The notes under the pieces: model-generated | Told to the model about the DNA's origin: nothing | Databases searched by the model: none | Seen by the model: the letters and a program-made list of their open reading frames with translations, nothing else | Assembly (NCBI GenBank): GCA_910583615.1 | Contig: CAJTXP010000010.1 | Location: 1 to 64,000, forward strand | Origin: an uncultured Lachnospiraceae bacterium | GTDB lineage: Bacteria > Bacillota > Clostridia > Lachnospirales > Lachnospiraceae | Direction of reading: 5' to 3' | Length of the DNA: 64,000 bases | Part shown: piece after piece, positions 1-8,328 of the stretch | Layout: every line of letters starts with the position of its first letter | How positions within the stretch are numbered: the stretch's first letter is position 1 | Translations under genes and position numbers: made by a program

Positions 1-16
1 TTAATTTGACGTTTTT

Positions 17-931
17 GTGCGGGAGACAGGAACTTTAATTTGCTGGGCTACAGCCATATCCGTCAGCCAGCGGTTTTTCTACACATTGAGCCCCGCTCTG
101 AAAGCGGCCCAGACCGAGATTCAGTCCTTCCGGTTTTTCTCGCGCCCGGTACTGATCAACGGTCCTTTTGGAAGCGGGAAGAACTCGTTTGCATTTTTGT
201 TATATCAGAACAACAATCATCAGAACAGCCCCCTGGCCGTTATCGACTGCAGTTTTGCAGAAGGAAAGGACTGGGATTATTTTATCAATCATGAAGATTC
301 CCCGCTTTACGGGACCGGATACACGATTTTTTTTAAAGACATCCATCTGTTGAATCAAAGGCAGCAAAATCAGCTTCTTACCATTCTGCGCACTACGGCG
401 CTGAACAGACGAAATCAGCTGATCTTTTCCTGCATCCTGGATTCCTGCAGTACATTTGATGAAAATATCCTGAGAAACGAGATCGTCAACACCATGCAGG
501 CCCTGACCATCACCATTCCCGCGCTGAATGACCGCAGAGAGGACATTCCCAATCTGGCCACTCTGTATCTGAGTGAATTCAATGCCCAGATCGCAAAGCA
601 GACCGTCGCTTTCGAACCGGAAGCGTTACAGCTTCTGCAGGAGTTTAACTGGACGAACAACCTGTATCAGATGCGTTCCGTCATCCAGGAACTCACCCTC
701 TGTTCGGAATCCTCTTTCATTACAGAAAAAGAAACCCGAAAAGTTCTCGCAAAAATAAGTGAAGAGGACGCCTCCTCACAGAAAAACGAGTCTCTTTCCC
801 TGGAAGGAACGCTGGACGAGATCACAAAACGGATTATCCGGCAGGTATTAAAGGAAGAAAACATGAACCAGTCCAGTGCCGCAAAGCGCCTGAATATCGG
901 AAGGAGCACACTCCGAAGGCACCTCCTTTAA
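17..931 (+). CDS. Degenerate AAA+ (sigma-54-activator-like) regulator with Fis-type HTH, 5' end uncertain
   Basis: The protein resembles the central and C-terminal parts of a bacterial enhancer-binding protein. A P-loop (GPFGSGKNS, residues 49-57) is followed by a Walker-B-like stretch (TIFFKDI, about 103-109) in which the usual acidic pair is replaced by Lys-Asp. The sigma-54 contact loop GAFTGA is absent. The C terminus (about 284-304, NQSSAAKRLNIGRSTLRRHLL without its first residue is the core) is a Fis-type DNA-binding helix-turn-helix. It is therefore probably a DNA-binding regulator that neither hydrolyses ATP normally nor contacts sigma-54. The start is a GTG without a visible ribosome binding site, and an in-frame TAA lies at positions 2-4. 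The protein may be the remnant of a longer regulator whose sensor domain lies to the left. Target unknown. Confidence 0.6.
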   Translation: MRETGTLICWATAISVSQRFFYTLSPALKAAQTEIQSFRFFSRPVLINGPFGSGKNSFAFLLYQNNNHQNSPLAVIDCSFAEGKDWDYFINHEDSPLYGTGYTIFFKDIHLLNQRQQNQLLTILRTTALNRRNQLIFSCILDSCSTFDENILRNEIVNTMQALTITIPALNDRREDIPNLATLYLSEFNAQIAKQTVAFEPEALQLLQEFNWTNNLYQMRSVIQELTLCSESSFITEKETRKVLAKISEEDASSQKNESLSLEGTLDEITKRIIRQVLKEENMNQSSAAKRLNIGRSTLRRHLL

Positions 932-963
932 CCGGCGTCCGATACAGCTGCACATGATCCGGC

Positions 964-1665
964 TCACGGCTTCTGTCTCATCCGGTATTCTCTTTCCCAC
1001 TGAAGAAGCCGTTTCTGCGGATCTGTGACGTCTTCCTTCTTTTTTCCGGCCCCTGGAAGAATTCCCTGTGCAAGCTGTGCGGCAAGTTCCGCCTGTTCCA
1101 GAAGCTCCTCATCCGGATGGTATTCATAAGCGGTTTCAAAACACCTGGCCGCTCTGCCGAACAGAAACTGTCTGGCATAGCATACCCCCAGATTGTTCCA
1201 TACCGCACTGTAAAATTCCATTCCAAGGCTGCTGTTCTGGTGCATCTTAAGAATATGCCGATACTCTTCTGCCGCCGCCCATTCATTCCGGTTGTTCAAG
1301 AGCTCATCCGCACGCATCTTCAGCCGCTCCTGCTCTTTAAGGCCCGCAAGACCGTTCAGACGTTCTCTTAAGTCGTTCTGCTCTTCCGGCGAAAAAAAGC
1401 CGGAAGCTCCCGCCACGGTAAGAACCAGTTTCTGAAAATCCGTTCCGGACCGGATATCGTCTCTGATCTTTCCGGCGAGCTCCTGACACCCGGTTTCCTG
1501 CAGCCAGCGGCATAATCTTTCATCAAAAAGCTGCCTGTCCACAACACATATATTATGGTACAGAAAATACGCCAGTTCTTCCACACTGTAAAGATTCAGA
1601 TCTGCCCGTTCGATGAAAAACGGATTTTTTGTCCTGTTATATTTACAGACCGTAACCAGTCCCAT
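964..1665 (-). CDS. TPR-like protein, third gene of the DUF5717/ASKHA operon
   Basis: A 233-residue soluble protein without signal peptide. The second half contains helical repeats that look like TPRs (AAAEEYRHILKMHQNS... AVWNNLGVCYARQFLFGRAARCFETAYEYHP, about 130-190), the usual pattern for a protein-protein interaction scaffold. The ATG follows GAGG at a good distance and lies 23 bases inside the end of the upstream gene, so the two are translationally coupled. It is the last gene of a three-gene minus-strand operon and converges on the regulator at the left edge with only about 30 bases between the stop codons. No enzyme motif is visible. The function is inferred only from the company it keeps. 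Confidence 0.7.
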   Translation of the reverse strand: MGLVTVCKYNRTKNPFFIERADLNLYSVEELAYFLYHNICVVDRQLFDERLCRWLQETGCQELAGKIRDDIRSGTDFQKLVLTVAGASGFFSPEEQNDLRERLNGLAGLKEQERLKMRADELLNNRNEWAAAEEYRHILKMHQNSSLGMEFYSAVWNNLGVCYARQFLFGRAARCFETAYEYHPDEELLEQAELAAQLAQGILPGAGKKKEDVTDPQKRLLQWEREYRMRQKP

Positions 1666-2761
1666 GACTCATTTCCTCCTGTTCTTCCAGAACAAATGAT
1701 TCTTTCCAGCAAAGCTCAGAAGACGGATACAGTTCCCCAAATCCAAGATCCGTGACCTTTATTTCACACTGCGCAGGCGCTGGAAAACAGACTTCCACCA
1801 GAAGCCGGCTGGTTCCCCCTGGCCTGTCAGGCAGATCCGGCAGATGCATCCCGGCCCTGATCGGCTCACCGCCCAGCATGGACTGAAAAACAAACTCCAG
1901 AAGAGGCTCTGAACACAGAATCACCTCGCAGCTTTCCCGGACTTCGTACCAGCTTAAACCGGCCCTTACGATCGTATACACCTCTTCCTTTCCGCTTCTG
2001 CTGCTTCGAATCCCCACATTGTACAAAAGCGTCTGCCCGCTCAGGAAAAGATAAGGTTTTTGTTCCCTGCTGTCCTGAGCCAGCATGCAGGCTCCTCTGG
2101 CATAAAGCAGATCAGCCAGAAACACTCTTCGCCGAAAACAGATCGCTTCTCTGCTCTTTTTATAGTCCCTCGTATTCAGATCGGTCCCTGTGAGAAATAC
2201 CGCTGATGCGCGGTTTGAATTCTTTCCAAACCGTTCTTCCACATGCTGCAGAAGCTTTTCATCCCGATTTCCTTCCAGCAGATTCCCAATATACCAGTAC
2301 TCCGGATCCTTCGTCTCGACAATCATGGGTGTACTTCTTTTATTTGCCTGAATCCTGGTTGCTTTCACCTCGTCTGTACCAAATTCCAGAATCCAGACCT
2401 GCTGCTGCCAGATATCGTTCGTCTGGTGCATGACAAAGTGAACCAGGCTTTCCGCCTCCCCCATAACCTGAATCTGTCCCTCCTGAAAACCGGCTTCATA
2501 CGCCTCCCTCAGCGTCCGCCTGATCCCTTCCTCCGACAGATCCGGCTGCACAATTGCTGCGCGGATATTTTGTTTTTTCCCATATCTTTTCAGAGCAGAC
2601 AGAATTCTGCGCAGACAGGCAACATGTCCTGCCTGCTCTCCAAAGTCCAGCGGAAGCTCCTGCGGCTCTTTCATCTGACTGTTCCAGTAACAGACCCTGG
2701 GATCTTTTTCTCTGTAATCAATTCCTGCACAAAGCTGCCCGCTTCCATTTGCGTTTTCCAT
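1643..2761 (-). CDS. Hsp70/actin-fold (ASKHA-like) protein, DUF5716-like
   Basis: A 372-residue protein that begins with an actin/Hsp70-type first phosphate motif (CAGIDYREKDPRVCYW, about residues 11-26). It has a second phosphate-like motif (WILEFGTDEVKATRI, about 123-137) and an adenosine-like segment (VFLTGTDLN, about 188-196). Nucleotide residues are imperfect, so it may bind nucleotide weakly or be a pseudo-ATPase. The second half (LFLSGQTLLYNVGI...AGLSWYEVRESCEVIL) is an all-beta-looking region like the client-binding half of Hsp70 relatives. It sits 17 bases downstream of the giant gene and overlaps the TPR-like gene, suggesting a stable three-protein complex. I assign the DUF5716 label from memory of Lachnospiraceae annotation; it needs a profile search. 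Confidence 0.65.
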   Translation of the reverse strand: MENANGSGQLCAGIDYREKDPRVCYWNSQMKEPQELPLDFGEQAGHVACLRRILSALKRYGKKQNIRAAIVQPDLSEEGIRRTLREAYEAGFQEGQIQVMGEAESLVHFVMHQTNDIWQQQVWILEFGTDEVKATRIQANKRSTPMIVETKDPEYWYIGNLLEGNRDEKLLQHVEERFGKNSNRASAVFLTGTDLNTRDYKKSREAICFRRRVFLADLLYARGACMLAQDSREQKPYLFLSGQTLLYNVGIRSSRSGKEEVYTIVRAGLSWYEVRESCEVILCSEPLLEFVFQSMLGGEPIRAGMHLPDLPDRPGGTSRLLVEVCFPAPAQCEIKVTDLGFGELYPSSELCWKESFVLEEQEEMSHGTGYGL

Positions 2762-2778
2762 GACCGCTCTTCCCTTCT

Positions 2779-5700
2779 CTATCTGACACGAAATTTGTTC
2801 TCCGCCAGTTCCGTCAGTTCCTCATATTCTTCCATCATCCGCTTCAACGCGCGGTCCTGTTTATAATCCAGCGCGCACTGCATGCGGCACAGCCTGCTGT
2901 ACCGGCTGTCTCCTTCCACATGTTCTTCCCTGTTTTCCATTGTCCTGCACTCTGTAGACCGCTCCGTTCCATCCTCTGACGTCTCAGTAACAAACCAGGT
3001 CAGCCTTTCACCATAAAAGAGAATAAAAGCTCTTACAAAGACCCCGCCGCACACTGGATAAAGTCTCTCAGCCACATAATCAAAGCTCTTCCTGCCATGA
3101 TATTCCAACACATAATGAAGAATCACCTTATTCCGGGGATTGCAGCGGTATTCCACCACAACCTGATCTGCGGGCCTTTCTTTCTCTTCCATAAAGGGAA
3201 GCAGCTTCTGCATAAACGCAAACCGTTTATTTCTGGCCGCAAGGTCGTTCAGAAATTTCCTGGCCAGACGTTTCTGGGCATCCGTCAAAAGCAGCAGGAC
3301 CGAGAGCTGTTTCAGCCAGGACAATATGGCTGTTTCATGCAGAGGATCCCCCCACAGAAGATGATGTTCCAGGCTTTCAAACGCTCCTTCCGGCACATCC
3401 TGGCCTTTCACAAAATCCAGCCAGCACAGATAGTTCAGATAGGCCATGCTCAGCACAGATGCTCCGCCTCTGTCATCCATGGCAGAAAATACCGGAAACA
3501 CCTCGCAGACATACTGTTCCGTGAACAGAGCCTGGGCTACCACATGTTCCTCCAGTTCTGGAAAGGACAGGCCGAACTGCTCTCCTGCTTTAAAAAGAGC
3601 CAGAAGTTCTCTGGTATCTCCGATTCCCCGCTCCGCCAGAAGCGCAACAACGCGCTCTGTATACAGTCCTTTTCCAAACACCTGTTCTGCCAGAGGCATC
3701 AGCAGATTTTTTGAGTTTTTCCCATCTTCCATCAGCTGCTCCAGAAGCCTGAGCAAAAGCCTGCCGTCCACCTCCTGACATCCTGTCTTCCATAAAAGCC
3801 GTACAGCGTCTCCATCTCTTCCAAGAAGAATCAAAGTCTCAATATAAGAGGCCTGGCATTTTCTGGAAAGACGAAACACTTCTCCGTCAGAAAACAGCAG
3901 GCGTTCATTGATCTGGTCCAGCCTGCGGTGTTTTCTCTCATAGTTCAGCAGTTCAATCTTCAACTGCTGCCGATAGGATTCCCTGACCCGTCCATCTTCC
4001 AGAAGCCTCCATGCATACGACTGATTTTCTCCGTTCAGCCTGTGCCTTTCTTTTCCGTCCAGCAGATAAAGATTCAGTCCCAGATGGTCTTTCAGTTTTT
4101 CCGTACAGAGCTTTAGAAATCCCGGCTCGATCATCAGGCGCTTCTGCTCATACGGCACGGTCTTCCGATGCCGCTTTCCCTGTTCATCGACAAGAAAAAT
4201 TTCTGCGTCTTCTGTATAGACCGGCACGCAGGCGCTTCCTCCAGTCATCAGAGCGGATATGGGTTCCTCCAGCTGCTCATGACAGACTTCCACCCTGTGG
4301 ATCCTTTTCTCAGGACAGGTTATTTTCTGCAGAAAAAGGATATCTGCCAGCGCTTCGAGAAGATTTTTCTCCAGAGTCTCCGTCAGAAGGCATCGGCCAT
4401 ACAACCATGCCAGCGGCTCATTCAGCTTCCGTTCCCGAAGCTGTTCCAGCAAAAACTCCTGCAAAAGCCTTCGATGATCTTCAAAAACCGGTTCTCCCGG
4501 CGTTCCATAGCGGATCAGATTGCAGTAAAATTCTGTTTTCTGCTGACTGGACAATGTATTATGATAGTGAAAATAAAGAAGCACCTGTCTTGGAAGAAGT
4601 TTTGGATAGTTCTGCGGCAGTGAATATATAAAATATTCGTACAGATTGGTAATCTTGGCATCCCACTCCACGCCGCGTTCATACCATTCAAACGCCTCTG
4701 CATCCGTCCTCTGTCCACGGATATATACCGAACAGACTGCGCCGACCGTCTCTTTGGAAGGATGCACTTCATAACAGCTTTTCAACAGACGGGCTGCCAG
4801 AGGAGACCATCTTTTGATTCTTACCGCCTGCACTGCCACCGCCTGAGCCGCTTCTTTTGTCAGAACCCCGCAGGACGCCGCCCATCCAAAGACCTGAAAG
4901 GTAAAACGGTCAAGTCTGGTAAAAAGCGCCATATCCTCTTTCAACACCGAAAATGCTTCCTGATACAGAAGCCGGTTCCTCGTCCCCGCACGATACTGTT
5001 TCTCCAGAACCATATAACGAAGCCTGAGATTTTCCCAGAGCTTTGTATCCAGTTCCAGCAAAAACATGGTCACCATCCAGTTCTCCGGCTGCTTCTGATA
5101 GATTCTCTGAAGCTGTGACACAGCCTGAGCAGTCGCCTCCCCGTCTTCACGAAACAGCGTATTTACATACAAAAAAACAGCCCGCACCGGCATCTCTTTC
5201 TGCTGCAGCAGGCGGGTCTTTTCATATTTTTTCAGAACCCATCCCGCTTCCTCCTTTCTCCCCTCCCGAAGCATAACCCATGCATCCAGAAGGGGAAAAA
5301 GCGGCGACTCCGGTTCTGACTCTGTCAGAGAGTCCACCAGCGCCCGAAGCTGCCCGGCTGCTTCCTGCCTGCTTATGACTTCTCTCCGCTCCTTTTCCAG
5401 CACAGTCTGGAGCTCTGCCAGAGTCTTCTCCGTCTGTCTTTTCGCCTTCCACTGGTCGCTCTGTCCTTTTCCCATCCGATGCACGGGCAGATCCGCTTCT
5501 CCCGCCAGCAATATGGGAAGCTCTTCTTCCGGTTCCTCCTCTTCTTCTCTTCCTTTGATTCGTACTTTTACCGGAAGCTCATATTCCCCCGTACTGGTCT
5601 CAAGCCAGATCCGGCCCTCCGTTCCCTCTCCTTCGTTCAGGCACTGCGGCTGATAGGTGTATTCTATCCTAGCGGCACGGGCAAAAAAACTGTCTCCCAG

Positions 5701-5892
5701 CAGAGTCATGCCTGGAATCCGGGTATGCACAAGCCCTTTGATTCTCCGTTCATCGCAGGAACTGACCACAAAACTTCCCTGTGCTGTCTCCCAGGGCTTT
5801 AACTCCAGTATAAGCTCCGCCGGTTCCATCCGAAGTCCCGGCCGGTCATAGGCAAATATTCCATTAAAAAAATCGTTTATCTTCTCTTTCAT
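2779..5892 (-). CDS. Large cytoplasmic DUF5717-like repeat protein
   Basis: A 1037-residue protein with no signal peptide or transmembrane segment. Residues 1-110 look like an immunoglobulin-type beta domain, the kind often found at the start of such proteins (GLRMEPAELILELKPWETAQGSFVVSS). Most of the rest is helical and TPR-like, rich in LL/LY/EA repeats, with a second beta-rich stretch near 560-640. The last about 150 residues include a beta segment (VVVEYRCNPRNKVILHYVLEYHG). It starts 18 bases upstream of the ASKHA-like gene and is the first gene of the unit. Its promoter faces that of the aminotransferase gene at 6002. The family is widespread but uncharacterised in Lachnospiraceae as far as I know. 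No catalytic function can be read from it. Confidence 0.7.
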   Translation of the reverse strand: MKEKINDFFNGIFAYDRPGLRMEPAELILELKPWETAQGSFVVSSCDERRIKGLVHTRIPGMTLLGDSFFARAARIEYTYQPQCLNEGEGTEGRIWLETSTGEYELPVKVRIKGREEEEEPEEELPILLAGEADLPVHRMGKGQSDQWKAKRQTEKTLAELQTVLEKERREVISRQEAAGQLRALVDSLTESEPESPLFPLLDAWVMLREGRKEEAGWVLKKYEKTRLLQQKEMPVRAVFLYVNTLFREDGEATAQAVSQLQRIYQKQPENWMVTMFLLELDTKLWENLRLRYMVLEKQYRAGTRNRLLYQEAFSVLKEDMALFTRLDRFTFQVFGWAASCGVLTKEAAQAVAVQAVRIKRWSPLAARLLKSCYEVHPSKETVGAVCSVYIRGQRTDAEAFEWYERGVEWDAKITNLYEYFIYSLPQNYPKLLPRQVLLYFHYHNTLSSQQKTEFYCNLIRYGTPGEPVFEDHRRLLQEFLLEQLRERKLNEPLAWLYGRCLLTETLEKNLLEALADILFLQKITCPEKRIHRVEVCHEQLEEPISALMTGGSACVPVYTEDAEIFLVDEQGKRHRKTVPYEQKRLMIEPGFLKLCTEKLKDHLGLNLYLLDGKERHRLNGENQSYAWRLLEDGRVRESYRQQLKIELLNYERKHRRLDQINERLLFSDGEVFRLSRKCQASYIETLILLGRDGDAVRLLWKTGCQEVDGRLLLRLLEQLMEDGKNSKNLLMPLAEQVFGKGLYTERVVALLAERGIGDTRELLALFKAGEQFGLSFPELEEHVVAQALFTEQYVCEVFPVFSAMDDRGGASVLSMAYLNYLCWLDFVKGQDVPEGAFESLEHHLLWGDPLHETAILSWLKQLSVLLLLTDAQKRLARKFLNDLAARNKRFAFMQKLLPFMEEKERPADQVVVEYRCNPRNKVILHYVLEYHGRKSFDYVAERLYPVCGGVFVRAFILFYGERLTWFVTETSEDGTERSTECRTMENREEHVEGDSRYSRLCRMQCALDYKQDRALKRMMEEYEELTELAENKFRVR

Positions 5893-5902
5893 GTAAACCC
5901 CG

Positions 5903-5930
5903 TTGCATTTTCAGCATTTTGGTATATAAT
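5903..5930 (+). promoter_or_regulatory. Sigma-A promoter of the aminotransferase gene
   Basis: TTGCAT (5903-5908) and TATAAT (5925-5930) are 16 bases apart, about 70 bases upstream of the ATG at 6002. The -10 box is one arm of a perfect 9-bp inverted repeat (TATAATGAT at 5925-5933 and its complement at 5939-5947); the other arm is the -10 box of the opposing promoter. Confidence 0.6.
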
Positions 5931-5941
5931 GATCTCGTATC

Positions 5942-5971
5942 ATTATAGCACTCATCAGCTGCATCATGCAA
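5942..5971 (-). promoter_or_regulatory. Sigma-A promoter of the DUF5717 operon, overlapping the opposing promoter
   Basis: On the minus strand TTGCAT (5971-5966) and TATAAT (5947-5942) are 18 bases apart and about 50 bases upstream of the ATG at 5892. The two start sites should fall within a few bases of each other near 5935-5937. Each transcript must therefore cross the other promoter. Confidence 0.55.
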
Positions 5972-6001
5972 CCATGAGGACCGGCAAGCGAGGAAAAACA
6001 G

Positions 6002-7117
6002 ATGGAACACAATACAAAGCTGGAAGGAAAAGAGCATTTCCATGGAAGTGATCTGGAAAAGATCGAAAAATATTTTGGAATCCCAAAAGAAAACATTACC
6101 GGTTTCGGAGCAAATGTCAATCCGCTTGGCATCTCACCGAAAATGAGAAAAAATCTGGCGGAAAGCATGGATGTCATCACTTCTTATCCGGACCCGGACT
6201 ATACAGAACTCAGAAAGCATATTGCCGACTATACCGGATGCCTGCCGGAACAGATTCTTGTCGGCAACGGATGCACGGAACTGATTTCCCTGTTCATACA
6301 GGTTCTGAAACCGAAACATACACTGATCGTCTCTCCCACTTACTCTGAATACGAACGGGAAGTCCGGCTCGCAGGCGGAGAGGTCCGGTATTATGCGCTT
6401 CAGGAAGCATCCGGCTTTCAGCTGGATGTCTCCGATTTCTGCAAAGCGCTGGCATACGGACCGGCGCTCTGCATCCTGTGCAATCCGAACAACCCCACTT
6501 CCACTGCCAGCAGCCCGGAAGAAATGCGGCAGATCCTCTCCTGCTGTAAAAAACAGGGAACCTTTGTCATGATCGACGAGACCTATGCGGAATTTGCTCC
6601 GGAAGAACTCAGCATCTCCTCCGTAAAGCTCCTGAAAGAATATGACAACTTTGTCATCCTTCGCGGCATCTCGAAGTTTTTTGCCGCTCCCGGACTGCGG
6701 CTTGGCTATGCCATGACAAACGGACGGAAGCTGCTTGCTTCTGCCAGGGAAAGGCAGAATCCATGGACTCTCAACAGCCTTGCCGACGCAGCGGGCTCTT
6801 TGATGTTTACTGACACAGACTATATCGAAAAGACCCGGGAGCTGATCTCCTCCGAACGCAGACGGATCTATGAGGAACTTCTGACCTGGAAACAGATCAG
6901 GGTCTATAAGCCCTATGCCAACTTTATTCTGGTCCGTATCCTGAAAAAGGGCGTTACGTCCTATGACGTCTTTGTCCATGCCATCCGCAGAGGACTGATG
7001 CTTCGGGACTGCTCCAGCTTTCCGGGACTGGAGGATGAGACCTTCTTTCGCTTCTGTTTCATGATGCCGGATAAAAATACCGAGCTTTTGAACTGCCTGA
7101 AAGAAATCCTGGACTGA
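6002..7117 (+). CDS. PLP-dependent class I/II aminotransferase, CobD/HisC-like
   Basis: A 371-residue fold-type-I PLP enzyme. The N terminus (HGSDLE...ITGFGANVNPLG) is the pattern of L-threonine-O-3-phosphate decarboxylase (CobD) more than of histidinol-phosphate aminotransferase. Cofactor motifs are present: NPNNPT (about 157-162), MIDETYAEF (about 188-196), and the Schiff-base lysine in SKFFAAPGLRLGY (about 220-232). The C terminus carries the carboxylate-binding arginine in FFRFCFM. No cobalamin or histidine gene is adjacent, so the substrate is undecided between an aminotransferase and a decarboxylase role. The ATG is preceded by GAGG at a normal distance. It stands alone on the plus strand, opposed to the DUF5717 operon. 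Confidence 0.8.
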   Translation: MEHNTKLEGKEHFHGSDLEKIEKYFGIPKENITGFGANVNPLGISPKMRKNLAESMDVITSYPDPDYTELRKHIADYTGCLPEQILVGNGCTELISLFIQVLKPKHTLIVSPTYSEYEREVRLAGGEVRYYALQEASGFQLDVSDFCKALAYGPALCILCNPNNPTSTASSPEEMRQILSCCKKQGTFVMIDETYAEFAPEELSISSVKLLKEYDNFVILRGISKFFAAPGLRLGYAMTNGRKLLASARERQNPWTLNSLADAAGSLMFTDTDYIEKTRELISSERRRIYEELLTWKQIRVYKPYANFILVRILKKGVTSYDVFVHAIRRGLMLRDCSSFPGLEDETFFRFCFMMPDKNTELLNCLKEILD

Positions 7118-7118
7118 G

Positions 7119-7251
7119 GGTTGTCGCAGAGTTGTCGCAGGATTGTCGCAGGAGGCCCGCGGGGCTGTATGCTCAGCAGGCCTCCAGTGCCAGTTCCTGC
7201 AATCATCTGTACGAAAATGCAATAACAGTCATCTGTACTGAAATACAATAA
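7119..7251. repeat. Two short tandem repeat blocks downstream of the aminotransferase gene
   Basis: Immediately after the stop codon the unit GTTGTCGCAG occurs three times in about 34 bases (7119-7152), the last copy as ATTGTCGCAG. A second block holds two 22-base copies starting CATCTGTAC at 7204 and 7230, with three differences and 26-base spacing. Neither is in a convincing reading frame. Their role is unknown. Confidence 0.6.
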
Positions 7252-7325
7252 ACTTGCCGATAATGCAGACTCATGAGCGTTGACATTCAAAGTTTTATGG
7301 AAAAGTTTATCGCTCATGAGTATAT
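7252..7325 (-). repeat. Dispersed stem-loop repeat, copy A
   Basis: An 11-bp perfect inverted repeat, ACTCATGAGCG (7269-7279) and CGCTCATGAGT (7311-7321), encloses a 31-base loop containing CAAAGTTTTATGGAAAAGTT. The same element recurs at 12364-12437 with an almost unchanged loop and a compensatory base-pair change in the stem. Similarity extends about 17 bases left of the stem. It lies 24 bases downstream of the stop codon of the lipoprotein gene, in the same orientation as copy B has to glnS. Confidence 0.75.
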
Positions 7326-7344
7326 ATGGTATGGAAAATATATC

Positions 7345-8328
7345 TTATTCTTCAAAATATTTTTTGTATATTTCAAAAAAGGAACTGGTCTCCACCTCTT
7401 CGTAGTCTGAAAAGCACACCTTGTCCCACAGTTTTTCCTGAAACTCTGACAATGTGTCCTTCATAAGCTCTGTGTAAATATTCTGGAACCGTTCTGTTCT
7501 CTGTTTCTGCTCTACCTGGAGTTTATTGGCTTCCGACTCCTCTTCCATATAGGTGTTCAGGCATTTCAGGATATAATACCCTCCGTCCTCTGCGAAAACA
7601 TCACTGATCTCATCATTATTCAGTTCAAACGCCACTTCTTCATAGGCGCCGCCTCTGTCTCCCCTGGCAACCGAAACCGTCGTCTGCGAAAGCTGAGAGT
7701 AATTGGCTGCGAGACTCCCGAAATCTTCTCCTTCCTCCAGTCTCCTTTTCAATTCTCCGGCAAGGCCTTCTTCAGGAACAAACATCTGCTGAAGCTGAAT
7801 GATCCTTGCCTCATCGTCACTGATCTCGATACTCACATCCTCTGTAATCTGTCTGTATGTTTTAAAAGCAAGGCAATAGTCTTCATACATCCCGGCAATC
7901 GCCTCCTGATCCACTTTCAGAACGGCTGCGTCCTCCGGACTTAAAGATGCAAAATATTCTGAAGCCGCTTCCTCCGACTGTGATATCTCATCTTCGCTTA
8001 ATAATATTTCCTCTTCCCCTGCCAGAAGGACCATGCTCTTCACCTGGGCAAGCTCGGAAAGCACCTGGTTTTTCAGGTATTCCTCCATCGTCTCCTCTCC
8101 AATCGCATGTTCCCACATATCGATCCCATATACTTTTTCATAAGTGCTTTTCTCGTTCATCAGATAGACCAGAGCCTCGGAAAGACGGCAGGATTCTTCC
8201 CCGATGCGAAACAGTTCGTCCGAGGCAAGGCCCGTAGTAAGCACAATCTTCGTATTGCTGCATCCGGACAGCAGAAAGCAGACCGACAATATCAGACCGA
8301 CTGCCTTATATGTTCTTCTGCCTCTCAC
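7345..8328 (-). CDS. Parvulin-like peptidyl-prolyl isomerase lipoprotein (PrsA/SurA type)
   Basis: The precursor has a short basic N terminus, a hydrophobic stretch and a lipobox (LLSGC, Cys23), so it is exported and lipid-anchored on the outer face of the membrane. Residues of about 170-260 (QLQQMFVPEEGLAGELKRRLEEGEDFGSLAANYSQ... RGDRGGAYEEVAFELNNDEISDVF) match the rotamase (PpiC) domain pattern of extracytoplasmic folding factors. I place the start at the GTG at 8328 because GAGGAGG lies six bases upstream; the longer TTG start would put this ribosome binding site inside the gene. The start overlaps the end of the HAD gene by 23 bases, so the two are coupled. Confidence 0.8.
   Translation of the reverse strand: MRGRRTYKAVGLILSVCFLLSGCSNTKIVLTTGLASDELFRIGEESCRLSEALVYLMNEKSTYEKVYGIDMWEHAIGEETMEEYLKNQVLSELAQVKSMVLLAGEEEILLSEDEISQSEEAASEYFASLSPEDAAVLKVDQEAIAGMYEDYCLAFKTYRQITEDVSIEISDDEARIIQLQQMFVPEEGLAGELKRRLEEGEDFGSLAANYSQLSQTTVSVARGDRGGAYEEVAFELNNDEISDVFAEDGGYYILKCLNTYMEEESEANKLQVEQKQRTERFQNIYTELMKDTLSEFQEKLWDKVCFSDYEEVETSSFFEIYKKYFEE

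Noticed and set aside
7119..7260. CRISPR-like array because of short regular repeats
   Set aside because: Units of 10 and 22 bases, too few copies, no unique spacers of constant length and no cas genes.
7252..7325. Hammerhead ribozyme suggested by CTCATGAG
   Set aside because: The core needs CUGAUGA and a GAAA opposite it; neither strand has both in the right place.
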